In this document: positions 1 to 10,354 of the stretch, one piece after another
Layout of the letters: every line of letters starts with the position of its first letter
How positions within the stretch are numbered: position 1 is the first letter of the stretch
DNA from: Strigamia acuminata
Lineage: Eukaryota; Arthropoda; Chilopoda; Geophilomorpha; Linotaeniidae
Assembly: GCA_949358305.1 (NCBI GenBank)
Contig: OX442314.1
Coordinates: forward strand, 33,661,608 to 33,725,607
Length of the DNA: 64,000 bases
Direction: 5' to 3'
Notes under the pieces: model-generated
What the model saw: only the letters and a program-made list of their open reading frames with translations
Told to the model about the DNA's origin: nothing
Database searches by the model: none
Made by a program: the position numbers and the translations under genes

Positions 1-171
1 ATAAATTGTATTTGTCAGTGAATTTATTCCTGTAAGCTGATAACAGTTGGTCAAATGGACGTCTGATGAATAGAAATTTGAAATAATGCTTTAAACATTT
101 CTCTATCTCTATTTGTGTGTACCTGTTTAACGTGCAGAAAATATGTAGTCGGTGAGACTCATGTGTTGGAA
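1..171. repeat. Direct repeat, left copy (cut by window edge)
   Basis: This stretch is repeated at 1811-1985 in the same orientation with scattered substitutions; both copies begin ataaattgtatttgtcagtg and share a block ending near catgtg. The left copy starts at base 1, so its true start is outside the window. The family is unknown. About 1.8 kb separates the copies. Confidence 0.75.
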
Positions 172-602
172 TATCGAGTGGTTTTCTGAGATGTGTATAA
201 TTTCTGAGCAGCATCATGATTTTTTTCCAGTTGGTACAAGCCACCTAGAAACATGAAAAAGTGTAAAGTTTTTAACTAAAAACGAATTGACTAATGTGAC
301 AACTTAATTTTAAAAATTTTTTAAAACCGAAGAGTCTGGCAGAAACTAAGGCGAAGGTAAAGTGCCAAGTTGACACGACCCCACGGATGACTGCATTTAT
401 CCATTTCCACTGTACTGCAACTGTCTTCCAAACTGCACAGAGTCCAGTGAACAAATTATCTGTACGCAGTTTGCAACTCACACTTCCCGATGATTATTGA
501 TTTTAATTGTAAGTTTTTAGTAAATGTAAAAATCCCATCTACTGCATATATTAACTTTTAATAGATCTTCCTGATTATCGCTTCTTCACATACAAAACCT
601 AC
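172..602. other. Non-coding stretch, probable intron
   Basis: No open frame here has supporting features. It lies downstream (minus strand) of the splice donor of the sulfotransferase exon, so it is probably intron of that gene. Confidence 0.4.
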
Positions 603-756
603 CTTTGGCACGTAACAGTAGAGCAATTCGTGTTTATCGTCCACGATGACATGTTTCAAATTTGTATGGGTGTGTACTAATGGTTCTCGGGTTTCACAAA
701 CACTTTGAAGTTTGAACCCTGTCTCTCTGGTTTTCATCGACAGTCGAATCAAGATC
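603..756 (-). CDS. Carbohydrate sulfotransferase (CHST11-14-like), internal exon
   Basis: The exon encodes about 51 residues ending in the block HVIVDDKHELLYCYVPK. In the Golgi carbohydrate sulfotransferases (Sulfotransfer_2 family) that block is followed by VACTNWKR, which with it forms the 5'-phosphosulfate (PAPS) binding loop. The minus strand reads CCAAAG|GTAGGT, a good donor placed phase 0 just after the lysine. A weaker acceptor (TTTATAAAG) lies at 757. The family sulfates chondroitin, dermatan or HNK-1-type glycans in the Golgi lumen. The catalytic remainder must lie in further exons; I found no convincing next exon before the left edge. This is the clearest host gene fragment in the window. 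Confidence 0.72.
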
Positions 757-866
757 CTTTATAAAGAAATAATATAATATAAAAATATTAAAATCATAAT
801 TTCTTGTTATACATACCAAAAAAAAGGTAATGGAATATTCTTAGTACTTGTATTCCGTGTGAGAAC

Positions 867-1214
867 TGTGAAGTTTCCAGTCTTCCCTTCCTGTGGGTCC
901 GTCTTGGTTAATGAAAACCAAGTTGCAGAAATGAATTTAGAGTCTCGTGGGCACAGTTGTGTTTTTAGATGTTTATTTTGCAAAGCGCAAACAGCAACTA
1001 AACTAGTAATATAAATTCAATCGAAAAAGTAAACTAATATACAGAAAAATGATATTCGTTAAAAATGACACACACAAACCTCGGATACACTATACTATGA
1101 CTAAGCAATATTCAAATGACACAAAAAAGAAAAAGGAATAAAAAATTCTAGGATATTATTACTAACAATTAGAGAATATTAAAAAAGAGAAATAACAAAA
1201 ATACAAATCTCACA
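867..1214 (-). mobile_element. Solo LTR, errantivirus-like family (subfamily A)
   Basis: A 348-bp LTR that begins TGTGAAGTTTCC and ends AAATCTCACA, flanked by a 4-bp target duplication gaac (863-866 and 1215-1218). It matches the 3' LTRs at 12788, 15174 and 36593, but no polypurine tract or internal sequence follows it, as expected after LTR-LTR recombination. Strand is inferred from the related complete copies. Confidence 0.85.
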
Positions 1215-1810
1215 GAACTGAAAAAAAAATAATTATTTTAAAAAAAGTGTTTGGATAATTTCAACAAAAAAAATCTTAAAAGAAAAAATGTGCAAATCAC
1301 TATTGAAAATTGTATTAATTGTTACATCGTTTGATATATAGAATAAATTGTCACAACTGCATTAAATGAGATGAACATTAACTGCCGTTTATTCACCGGG
1401 ACGCCATTACAATAACTCTCGGTTTTATGAACAACCAATCACAACATTACAAACACTAGCACCAACTGGTGACAATAATTGAACTAAATATATCTGAGCA
1501 AACACTACAGTTACATGGTTGGATTTTACCACAAATAAATTTAAACTTAATCCACATCTGTTATCTATATATATAAATAAAATATAAATGTCTTCTTCAC
1601 CGATTGGTTTCAAATTTTGACGTAACGTTGCATTTGAATAAGGGAGTGTTTTTATGTATTGTACCTGTGATATCAGGCATCCAGTGTTCGGATGGATACT
1701 GTAAAAATTCCGACATGGTAACGTCATTACCATGTCGCAAAGACTCTTTACTTGCTTAGCCCAATATTTTCGAATTATATACTTGTAGCGACCGTATTTG
1801 GTATGGAAAT
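1215..1810. other. AT-rich intergenic or intronic DNA
   Basis: Mostly A/T-rich sequence. A 102-codon open frame on the minus strand (1425-1733) has no motif I can name and no splice or start context, so it is not called a gene. Confidence 0.4.
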
Positions 1811-1985
1811 ATAAATTGTATTTGTCAGTGAATTTATTCCTGTAAGCTGATAACAGTTAGTCAAATGGATGTCTGAAGAAAAGAGAGATTTGAAATAATG
1901 CTTTAAACGTTTCTCTCTCTCTATTTGTGTGTATACATGTTTAATGTGCGGAAAATACTGTGTGTGGTTGGTGTGGTTCATGTGC
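1811..1985. repeat. Direct repeat, right copy
   Basis: Second copy of the sequence at 1-171, same orientation, with small indels (for example an added agag near 1880). No terminal inverted repeats or coding capacity are visible. Confidence 0.75.
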
Positions 1986-2561
1986 TGGGATAAAAAAATA
2001 TATTTTGTAGAAAAAATCTTTATAAGTTAAATGCCCCATATAATGAAATGAAATGATATCCAAACCAAATTTCTATTATTGTTTATAGACTTCAGACCCT
2101 ACTCCATAACTTCAAACACAACAAATATTTCCATCATCTTTCTGGAATCTATTTACATGTTTATATAACGCAACTAAAAAAATATTTAAATAAAAATTTA
2201 TCGCACCTAACATCAAACTCTGTTTAGCTGCATGAGTACAGTATTACATTATATGTATAACTAATAGAAAATAATTCAATTTTTTTTTAGTTTAAACGAA
2301 ATTGGTATTCCAACATAGTTGAAACAAAATACTTTCAAGACTTAATGTAAAAAATTTGAAGGTCAACACTTTTATATAAAATATGACTTACCCAGTCTGT
2401 TTTGTAGTGTGATATACGGTAGATTATAATTAAAGGAGTTGTCACAATGACTACAAAAAAAAATAATTTGTAAATTTGCGAATTTGAATACATTTTCAAT
2501 GTGTGTTGCTGTTCACAAATCCCAGACAAACTAACCAATTTATCCGTGATTGCACAACAAA
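1986..2561. other. AT-rich stretch without recognised feature
   Basis: No supported gene. A weak minus-strand open frame (2335-2688) runs through an LTR fragment and is not believed. Confidence 0.4.
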
Positions 2562-2839
2562 TGTGAAGTTCCCGGTCTTCTATCTCTGTGGGTTCTTCTT
2601 GGTTAATGAAAACCACGTCAAAATAAATTTGAAGTCTTGGGGCACAAACGTGTTTTTGAAATCTTTTATTTGCTAAGCGAAACAGCAACTGACTAAACGT
2701 ACATTTTTTATTGAAAAGGTAAACTAATACAACAAAATAAAAATGATATATATATATATATTAAATGATTCACACACGACACACTGTGACTAAGGCTATT
2801 CAAACGACAAAGAATTTAATTCTAACAGGATAACATTAC
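2562..2839 (-). mobile_element. Truncated LTR, subfamily A
   Basis: Starts TGTGAAGTTCCCGGTC and follows the subfamily A LTR (TTGGTTAATGAAAACCA block, then the GCAAACAGCAACT-like block) for about 278 bp. It is cut at 2840, where another LTR begins with TGTGATTTTTTGG. It contains a (TA)n run near 2745-2762. The normal end CTCACA is missing. Confidence 0.65.
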
Positions 2840-3161
2840 TGTGATTTTTTGGTCCTTCCTCTATGTGGGTACGTGTTTGTTAATGAAAACCAACTGAGAA
2901 ATAATGTGAAGTCTCTTTTGGACACAAAATAATTTGTACTTTACAAGTACTCTTTTGAAAGCAAGCAGAAACTGTACAATCATAATGTTTTAACTTAAAA
3001 GAAAAACTAGTACAAACAAAAGAACAATACAATGACACATAAAAATGACACACATAACATAATATATTAACTAAAAATAAACACTATTCAAATGATAACA
3101 CTGATACTATGACAAATTTTTCTTAATATTTAATAAAAATGTTAAAACCCCAAACCTTATA
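2840..3161 (-). mobile_element. LTR remnant (subfamily C) with polypurine tract
   Basis: Begins TGTGATTTTTTGG and ends near CCAAACCTTATA. It is followed at 3162-3177 by ttctccccccttaaaa, the complement of a polypurine tract. It is therefore the 3' LTR (left end) of a minus-strand element whose body is cut 90 bp later by the LTR at 3252. It shares TTAATGAAAACCAA with subfamily A. Confidence 0.65.
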
Positions 3162-3251
3162 TTCTCCCCCCTTAAAACTAAAAACACCTTTTTAAATAAT
3201 ATAATTAAATCCTTAAACATAGGAAATAACAAAAATTTACAAAATTGAAAT

Positions 3252-3563
3252 TGTGATGATCCGGTACTGCTCTCGGTGCGTTCGTGATGGCTAATGAAAG
3301 CCAACGGAGAAGAAATAAAGAAACTTCTTTTTGGGCACAAAGTGCTTTGGTATGTTTACTCTGTCGAAGCATGCAGCAATTGATACAACTTAATGTTTTG
3401 ATTTTGAAAAGAAAACTAATACAACAAAAGAACAATACAACTAATGACCACACACAGCATAATATTTTGACTAAAAATAAATACTCATCAAATAACATGA
3501 ATCCAGTTACAGTGATAAACATTATATAATTTATAATAATAATGAAAAACCCCAAACCTTACA
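3252..3563 (-). repeat. 3' LTR of ERV1 (subfamily B)
   Basis: A 312-bp LTR beginning TGTGATGATCCGG and ending CCAAACCTTACA. Sister LTRs are at 14377-14706 and 34293-34617. It is followed directly by a polypurine tract, which marks it as the 3' LTR of a minus-strand element. Confidence 0.75.
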
Positions 3564-3580
3564 TCTTCCCCCCCTTAAAA
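3564..3580 (-). promoter_or_regulatory. Polypurine tract of ERV1
   Basis: The minus strand reads TTTTAAGGGGGGGAAGA immediately 5' of the LTR. This is the primer site for plus-strand DNA synthesis in LTR elements. Confidence 0.7.
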
Positions 3581-3698
3581 CTAAAAAACACTTCTTTAAA
3601 AATAGAAATAAAACTCTGAAACATAATAAAAATTTACAAAATTAGAACACGAACATCTTAAACATACGAAATATAATGAAATAACACAAGATAGAATT

Positions 3699-3732
3699 CA
3701 CACACACGCACACACACATATATATATATAAA
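3699..3732. repeat. CA/TA microsatellite
   Basis: A run of ca dinucleotides passing into ta dinucleotides, between the polypurine tract and ORFx of ERV1. Confidence 0.8.
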
Positions 3733-3756
3733 AGAAGGAAAACACAATATTCTCTA

Positions 3757-4497
3757 TTAATATGGTCCCCAACCATCATCCTCGTTTTCCTCTTCTAGGG
3801 CACCTGCATAAGCCGCTCGAGCAGCTTCAGCCTCTGCTTCTAATGCCACATTCCAAGCCTCATCCCTCTCCATGCGTTCTCGTTCCATTCTCTGCTCAAC
3901 TATTGTCTCCCTCTGGTTTATTGGAGACGCCTCTCTGATGGGTCTGATCGACGGAAAACCCAGACGTTGATGCAGAAGGGCCCGACCTCGTCCAATGGGT
4001 CTGCTTCGCCCCTCCTGCATCACCCAGACTCCTCGTGGCCATACTATTCCTGGATGAACTGGCATTTCTCCTGGGTTCCTTCTCTCATACCTGAGATTTA
4101 TTTGTGTTTCTTGTTGACTCGGTTGGCTCTCTTCGGATTTTTTCTGCAACACCTTCTTATCTTCTTCCTCTTTTTGTTGATAATGTATTTGCAGCTTCAT
4201 GATGAACTGCACACACAAATTACATAGTGATAACAAAAACTCCAAAATCATTAGAGCAATCATTGTGACAGATGTGTTCGCTTTTAATTTTAATTCAGAT
4301 AAAAGCATTAATTCTGAATCAAGCAAATAATGTGGCATAACTGGGAGAGAGAAATTTTGCTTTTTGGAATCTAAAGAAACAGTTCCATGAAAAAAGGAAG
4401 ACAACTGAAATCCTTCTCCAATGAGTGTGCAAGAAGGTAGCAAGGTCAAGGTACCGACTCCAACAGCAAGTATTTTTAAAGTTTTTATACTACCGTA
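3757..4497 (-). pseudogene. ERV1 env-ORFx chimera (envelope fragment fused to small membrane ORF)
   Basis: The frame first follows the F-type envelope ectodomain (GVGTLTLLPSCTLIGEGFQL, then FFHGT). At KANTSV it switches directly to the start of the downstream membrane ORF (TMIALMILEFLLSL...). In sister copies these points are about 0.7 kb apart and include the envelope stalk, its own transmembrane segment, its tail and the gap before ORFx. A deletion with a few bases of TCA(C) homology explains this. The result has an envelope ectodomain piece followed by the ORFx membrane segment and its Arg-rich and acidic tail ending in DDGWGPY. The 5' part of env was separated by BEL-A, and the open frame begins a few codons inside the BEL-A LTR, so this is a broken gene. 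Confidence 0.7.
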
Positions 4498-4997
4498 AGT
4501 TGAATCCAACACACTGCAAGCTTCGAAAAAGCAATCGATCGGTTTAAATAATGCAAAAGAGTCGCCTCTTGCAAATCCACTGGTTCAATTGTTCAAAATC
4601 TTATTCGGGTTCGTCGCAACTCGAAGAATGTAAAGTTTCACGGCAAAAAACTCACGCGGACACACGTTTGTTGGTTGCAAAAATTACACTGATTTTATTT
4701 CTCAAGTTTAAGACAAAGAAAAGGTTAAAACAATACATTTGATTCCATTCGTCAATATATCGAATGACATCACAAAAAGGAGGTGTCAAAAAGGATTAAG
4801 GTTTATATCAAAACGAATGTGGGTCAAATACAAAAAGTAGGTCAGATTTCTTAAATTCCAACCAAAAAGTCAAACACTAAAGCAAACAATCAATTATTAA
4901 TTAAATTCGAAGAAATAACTAAAAGACTAAAACAATTTCCACAAATTATCAAAAACAACATTTTTGTAAAAACACTTTAAAATTCTCAATTTTCACA
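4498..4997 (-). repeat. BEL-A 3' LTR
   Basis: On the minus strand it starts TGTGAAAATTGAG and ends GGATTCAACT; the final A of the canonical CA has become T. The polyprotein stop codon (4986-4988) lies inside it. Confidence 0.9.
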
Positions 4998-7900
4998 TTG
5001 GGCCCCGTTGAGCTCGCTCTCAACCATCTCCTCGTGGGATTCCAAAACACACAGTCTCTGAATCGGGCGTTTCAACCGCTTTCCCGTGGCCAAACGAATT
5101 TCACAAGACCGCACTTTTCCATCTCTCCCTGGAAACACGTCGACAACCTGTCCCATTAACCAAACCGAACGAGGCTGATTCTCGTCTTGAATAAGAACTA
5201 CATCATCTTTACGCAATTCTTTTTTCTCCCGTGCGGTCTTGAAAACTCTCAATTCAGTCAAATACTCCTTCCGCCATCTGGACCAGAAATGTTTAATTAA
5301 CTTCTCTCGCAGCTTCCATCGTTTCAACAATTCCACGGAATGAGACGGCAGTTCTCGGGTGTTGTGGTGGTGAGTTCCTGGGAGAGTTACTTGGCGTTTC
5401 CCGACCAAAAAATGAGAAGGTGTTAACGGTTCCCTCTCGTTGGCGTCTCCGTAAACGTAGGATATTGGTCTCGAATTGATCATAGCTTCAACTTCACATA
5501 ATGCCGTAACCAATTCTTCAAATGACAATACTCTTTTCCCCAAAATTTTCTTCAAACAAGTTTTCACAGAGCGGACCATTCGCTCCCAGAATCCGCCCCA
5601 CCACGCCGCCCTTTCTACTATAAACTTCCACTCCACACACTTGGTCACCAAAAAATTGTTCAGTTCTCCGGTTTGAATGCCACTCAACAATACACGTAAC
5701 TCAGCATCTGCCCGCTTGAAAGTTTTAGCATTATCAGAGTATATTACCGTTGGAACTCCTCTCCTCGCAAAAAATCGACGTAATGCCATGATGAAATCTT
5801 CGGTGTTCATGGTTGTTGCCAACTCGAGATGTATCGCTCGTGTCACCGCACACGTGAAGACAATGATGTAACATTTCTGTCCCGCTCTCTGGTACAAGGG
5901 TCCGGCAAAGTCTATTCCCACTACCTCGAATGGGTCTGCCTTCTTCGTCCTGTCCAGAGGCAACGGAGCTTCTTGTTGCTGCATCAACCTTCCCTGTACG
6001 CGTCTGCAAATGAAACAATCTTTGATTACTCGTTTGACAAAACTTCTTGCACGTGGAATCCAATATTTGGTCCTAATCTCGGCCAATGTATCGCTCAATC
6101 CCCCGTGGAACACTTTTCCATGCGCATGTCGTACGATTAATCCAGTCAAATAATGTTTATCATGCAACACACAAGGTCCATTCGTTTCTTGATTTACTTC
6201 ACTCCATCTAACTCGCGTTCGCACTTGCAATAAATCATTATTATTCAAAACACAGTCTACTTGTCCCAATGTTGACATCCGATCTCGTTCACGACCCATT
6301 TGAATCGCTTTTCTTTCTTTGGAATAATGAATTCGTTGTATTTCTCGAATCCAATAGTTCTCTGCTGCTCTCATCTCAGCGATTGTTAAAGGTGTCCCAT
6401 CTCTCGTTTTTTGCCTCAAGTTGTTGATGAATCGCATCACCCATCCGGTCACTTTCAAAAGTCGAGTCCAGCATCCGTAATCGACCGGGTTCAAGATTGA
6501 CTCTTTACCGTCGTAGTCGTCGATAATCAGGTTAGTCATCTCGTCCAATTCGTTCTCGTCGTTTTCTGTTGAATTTACGAGTTGTGGCCATTCTTTTTCG
6601 GTTTGAATCAGCCACGTCGGTCCCGTCCACCAAGTTTGGTCGTCCACCATCTTCTGGGCGTCCAACCCTCGCGTCAGCATGTCCGCTGGATTCTCCTTTC
6701 CAGATACGTGCCTCCACTCGGCCTCTGGCGTGTTCGCCCGAATCTCTTCAATGCGTCTGTTCACAAAGGGGTCCGTTCGTGCTTTGCTGCTCGTGATCCA
6801 TGCCAGAGCGATGGTTGAGTCGGTCCAACAAATCACTCGTTTCACCGACAATCGATTCAATCGCATCGCCAAGCGCGAAGCCAACAATGCACCTAATAAC
6901 TCCAGTCGTGGAAGTGTTATTGTTTTCACAGGAGCGATTCTAGATTTAGATAAAATAAAGGAAACAACATTATCACACTCTCCCCTCGTTTTCAAATAAA
7001 CAACGACTCCATATGCCAATGGACTGGCATCACAAAATAAATGCAGTTCTGCGCTTGAATTGTCACTTCCCAACCCCATCCATCTTGGCACCTTGACTTG
7101 TTTCAAAACGGGAATTTGTTCTCTCCAGTCACTCCATTTCTTGGCTTCTTCCGTTGGCAATGTCACATCCCACCCCATTTTTGACTTCCACAAGCTCTGG
7201 AAAATTAACTTCCCTGTTACGGTGAAAGGAGCGCAAAATCCTAATGGATCGAAAACACTAGCCACCACACGAATGACCTGTCGTTTTGTGGCTTCTTCCA
7301 ACAAATAAAGTTCCATCAATTCGCTCATTTCTATCGACAACTTATCTTTTTCCAACCCCCACACCAAACCCAAAACTTTCGACGACTTCTTCAGTTGGTT
7401 TACTTCTTCCACCATGGTCGCTCGTACCAGTTCCGAGTTCGAAATCCATTTGGTCATTTTCATGTTGGCTTCCCCTAACACCTCGGTGACTTCTTGGCAG
7501 GTTTTCAACAGCTTTCGATCGTTCAACTGGCTGTTAATGAAATCATCGACGTAAAACTTATTTATTATTAGTTCTATAGTTTCCTTAAATTGATCACGAT
7601 ATTTTTGTAAATGTTCACGAATTGTGGCGTTCAAAAGAAAGGGACTGGGCTTAGATCCAAACAACACTCGAGTATAGCGCAAAACTCGTATTTTAATCGG
7701 CCCCTCTCCATCCCATTCCTCCTGCACCCAAAAAATGCGCAGACAGTCACGATCTCCCACGTACACATCGATTCGGTGAAATGCTTTCTCAATGTCGCCC
7801 GTCGCTGCAAAAATATACATTCGAAAATCAATCAAAACATTAAGCACTTCGGGTAGCAGATAGGGCCCCGTGAACAAACAGTCATTTAGGGATAATTTTC

Positions 7901-10289
7901 GAACTCCATGCGAAGACGCATCGCACACCACTCGTAACTTCGTCGTTTCACGCTGTTCTTTGATTACCGGACTGTGGGGTAAATAATAGCAACTCTCGAC
8001 ATTGTTCGGTGTAACAGGGACGTCCTCCAAAATGCCCTCTGCCAGTTGAGTCTGTATCACGGCCTTATATTGCGCAAACATCTTGGGATCTCGCTTGAAT
8101 CGACGCACCAAGTTCCAAAATCTTTTCAATGCTATGGAATAGTTGTCGTCCAGCTCGCTTTTGGCCACGAGCCAAGGCAATCGCACCTCGTAACGTTCTC
8201 CATTCCAACGCAAGGTTTTCTGAAAAGTCTCAAGTGCTTGTAAGTTTTCATCTTGTTTATCATTGTTAGTTTCGTGCAAAATCCCCAAAGTGTCAAGTTC
8301 CCAAAACTTCTGCAGTTTCAAATCCAGTTTCTCCTCGTATTTGGTCAAGTGCACCTGCACCGTTAAACTCGATTCCTTCGTTGCTTGCCCACTGGATCCT
8401 ACGATCGTCCACCCGAACAGAGTCTCAAGTCCAACGAGTCCCTGACCAAGTCGTTCGATTCGTCCCGTAACAATCTGCCAAAAATAATCAACACCGACCA
8501 AAATGGATACTTCTCCTTTTTTAACTGTCTCGTGGTCAGCATTCATTGGTATTCCTCGAGACTTCATCAACGCTTTGACACTGGGATTAATCGACTTGGC
8601 CACGGAACTCGTTATCCACGGCACCACGATTGCATGCACTTCGATTTCTCCCTCGTTGCCGTTCGTCGACTTGAGTGTGACCTGCACCAGCTTGCGCTTC
8701 TCCGCCCGACTGTCGGTTTCTCCAAATGGCACGATGTTCATCTCTCGTTCCCCAATCTCCTTCGCTCCCAATTCTTGAGACAGCTTTTCAGTCACAAAAG
8801 TACGATGGCTTCCACTGTCAAAGAAGCACTGGACGGCTTTGCATTTGGACTGTGACTCCACGTTGACTGTCATCACCTGAAAATACAAATTGGCAGGATT
8901 ATGTTCGACCACCACGGTCGCTTTGGTCTCTTCTTCGTCGTCTTCCTCGCACAGCATCGAGTGGTGTCTTCTTTTGCACTTATCACAGCGCGTTTTTGAT
9001 TTGCACACCGTTACTCTGTGTTGTTTGTCCAAACACAGAAAGCAACGTCCAGCACGCATGCAGTTCCTCCTTTTTTTGTGAGGGGGTAATGGGCACACTG
9101 TCGTCCCATGGTCTGACACTTCACAAAATATGCAGTCTGTTGAGCTCACCGACATTGCTGACACGGCGGGTAAAGACGTTTTCTTCTTGGGCCAATCTCG
9201 TTCCTTATTGTTGGTGGTTTTGGCTGGTTTCTTGTCTTCACTCGGTGCATCCTTCTGGTAATTGTTGGCCTCAGCTGTTCGTTCACGCAAGCCTATTTGC
9301 TTATTCAAATAAATCAAAAATGCTTTAATGTCACACTCATCGTCGTCTTCATTTTGCGCGAAACCGTTCGCCAGGACATCTGGAATGGCTGCCATCAATT
9401 TCGGACTCAACAAAGCGCCAAACGTTGACACTTGCACCTCCAAATTTTCTAGACACCGCACATGCAACTCGAATTCGTCGTACAATTTGCGTAAACCCAC
9501 CAAATCGTTATATTTCTTCACGGGCTGCACTCGCTCTAAAGCACGGAGATGTGCATTTATGACGGTGCTTTTCTTACCAAATCTATTCGTGAGTAAAGTC
9601 TTGGCCGTTTCGTAATTTGCATCGGTGGGAGCGAGTCCGGCAATTACACTAGCAGCTGGCCCTTCCAAGAGTGTTTTCAAGTACACTAGTTTGGCCAACG
9701 GTTTAATCTTGCTGTTCCCTGCCACTCCAATCTCAAAATTCGACCAAAACTCATACCATTTGGTAGGATCGCCATTATATTTTTCCATTTGCAAGGTGGG
9801 AAGTTTCATACTACCTCCCTCATTGTCCGCCTCCGTCGCGTTCGCCACCGGCAGTACACGGCCTTGAAGTTGAGCAGCAATCTGCGCCGTGATCGTCTGT
9901 TGGTTGACCGCCATCTGAGCAGCGAGAGCCGCTTCCAATTTCGCTTGATTTGCCGCCGCCGTCGTTTGGTTCATCAAGTTGTCCGCGTTTCGTCGCTCGC
10001 TGGCCACGCGTTGCGCCAAATCTTCCATCTGGTCAATAATACGCTCCTGGTAGATATCCGCTTGCTCCATGTCTGCGGTCGCCTCTTCCTCGTCTTCGAT
10101 CCGATTGTAGATTGACCCATCCAAATCCTGCAAAATATCTTTCTTCGCCAAAAGTTGTGCTTTGTGGCGGTTAAGTTTCTGCAGGTCGATTGGATTTTCA
10201 TCCAGCAATCCGGCCGTTGAGTTGGTCAGCCTCGTGCAGGCATTTCGCACGGTCGTGCGTTGACGTTTCAACTTATTTAATTCTTCCAT
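4986..10289 (-). CDS. BEL-A Gag-Pol polyprotein (1767 aa, intact)
   Basis: One uninterrupted frame encodes the whole element. Order: Gag region with a coiled N-terminus (about 1-150) and the DUF1759-type block (KYNGDPTKWYEFWSNFE, about 165-310); Cys/His knuckles (about 385-450); aspartic protease with FFDSGSHRTF (about residue 490); reverse transcriptase with YVDDF (about 912); RNase H with FCDASPLAYG; an integrase zinc-binding HHCC region (about 1390-1440); integrase core with D in GIDFAG (about 1458), D in YSDNAK (about 1517) and E in WWGGFWERM (about 1568); and a C-terminal DUF5641-type domain. The ATG at 10289 is the first in frame after the primer site. All catalytic motifs are present, so it may be active. 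It ends about 10 nt inside the 3' LTR. Confidence 0.95.
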   Translation of the reverse strand: MEELNKLKRQRTTVRNACTRLTNSTAGLLDENPIDLQKLNRHKAQLLAKKDILQDLDGSIYNRIEDEEEATADMEQADIYQERIIDQMEDLAQRVASERRNADNLMNQTTAAANQAKLEAALAAQMAVNQQTITAQIAAQLQGRVLPVANATEADNEGGSMKLPTLQMEKYNGDPTKWYEFWSNFEIGVAGNSKIKPLAKLVYLKTLLEGPAASVIAGLAPTDANYETAKTLLTNRFGKKSTVINAHLRALERVQPVKKYNDLVGLRKLYDEFELHVRCLENLEVQVSTFGALLSPKLMAAIPDVLANGFAQNEDDDECDIKAFLIYLNKQIGLRERTAEANNYQKDAPSEDKKPAKTTNNKERDWPKKKTSLPAVSAMSVSSTDCIFCEVSDHGTTVCPLPPHKKRRNCMRAGRCFLCLDKQHRVTVCKSKTRCDKCKRRHHSMLCEEDDEEETKATVVVEHNPANLYFQVMTVNVESQSKCKAVQCFFDSGSHRTFVTEKLSQELGAKEIGEREMNIVPFGETDSRAEKRKLVQVTLKSTNGNEGEIEVHAIVVPWITSSVAKSINPSVKALMKSRGIPMNADHETVKKGEVSILVGVDYFWQIVTGRIERLGQGLVGLETLFGWTIVGSSGQATKESSLTVQVHLTKYEEKLDLKLQKFWELDTLGILHETNNDKQDENLQALETFQKTLRWNGERYEVRLPWLVAKSELDDNYSIALKRFWNLVRRFKRDPKMFAQYKAVIQTQLAEGILEDVPVTPNNVESCYYLPHSPVIKEQRETTKLRVVCDASSHGVRKLSLNDCLFTGPYLLPEVLNVLIDFRMYIFAATGDIEKAFHRIDVYVGDRDCLRIFWVQEEWDGEGPIKIRVLRYTRVLFGSKPSPFLLNATIREHLQKYRDQFKETIELIINKFYVDDFINSQLNDRKLLKTCQEVTEVLGEANMKMTKWISNSELVRATMVEEVNQLKKSSKVLGLVWGLEKDKLSIEMSELMELYLLEEATKRQVIRVVASVFDPLGFCAPFTVTGKLIFQSLWKSKMGWDVTLPTEEAKKWSDWREQIPVLKQVKVPRWMGLGSDNSSAELHLFCDASPLAYGVVVYLKTRGECDNVVSFILSKSRIAPVKTITLPRLELLGALLASRLAMRLNRLSVKRVICWTDSTIALAWITSSKARTDPFVNRRIEEIRANTPEAEWRHVSGKENPADMLTRGLDAQKMVDDQTWWTGPTWLIQTEKEWPQLVNSTENDENELDEMTNLIIDDYDGKESILNPVDYGCWTRLLKVTGWVMRFINNLRQKTRDGTPLTIAEMRAAENYWIREIQRIHYSKERKAIQMGRERDRMSTLGQVDCVLNNNDLLQVRTRVRWSEVNQETNGPCVLHDKHYLTGLIVRHAHGKVFHGGLSDTLAEIRTKYWIPRARSFVKRVIKDCFICRRVQGRLMQQQEAPLPLDRTKKADPFEVVGIDFAGPLYQRAGQKCYIIVFTCAVTRAIHLELATTMNTEDFIMALRRFFARRGVPTVIYSDNAKTFKRADAELRVLLSGIQTGELNNFLVTKCVEWKFIVERAAWWGGFWERMVRSVKTCLKKILGKRVLSFEELVTALCEVEAMINSRPISYVYGDANEREPLTPSHFLVGKRQVTLPGTHHHNTRELPSHSVELLKRWKLREKLIKHFWSRWRKEYLTELRVFKTAREKKELRKDDVVLIQDENQPRSVWLMGQVVDVFPGRDGKVRSCEIRLATGKRLKRPIQRLCVLESHEEMVESELNGAQCEN

Positions 10290-10354
10290 TTCAATTCAAA
10301 TTCAAAATCTTCAAAACTTACAGTTTTCACTTTGTTCCGGTTCAAGTTCTTTGT

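Noticed and set aside
381..440. Minus-strand VAVQWKW stretch resembling the VACTNWKR continuation of the sulfotransferase motif
   Set aside because: The similarity needs two indels, there is no acceptor at the right place, and the following sequence does not continue the family pattern.
1425..1733. 102-codon minus-strand frame
   Set aside because: Partly low-complexity, no recognised motif, no splice or start context; probably decayed repeat.
5476..10201. Many plus-strand open frames of 60-156 codons across BEL-A
   Set aside because: They lie antisense to the intact polyprotein, have no family motifs and reflect its codon composition.
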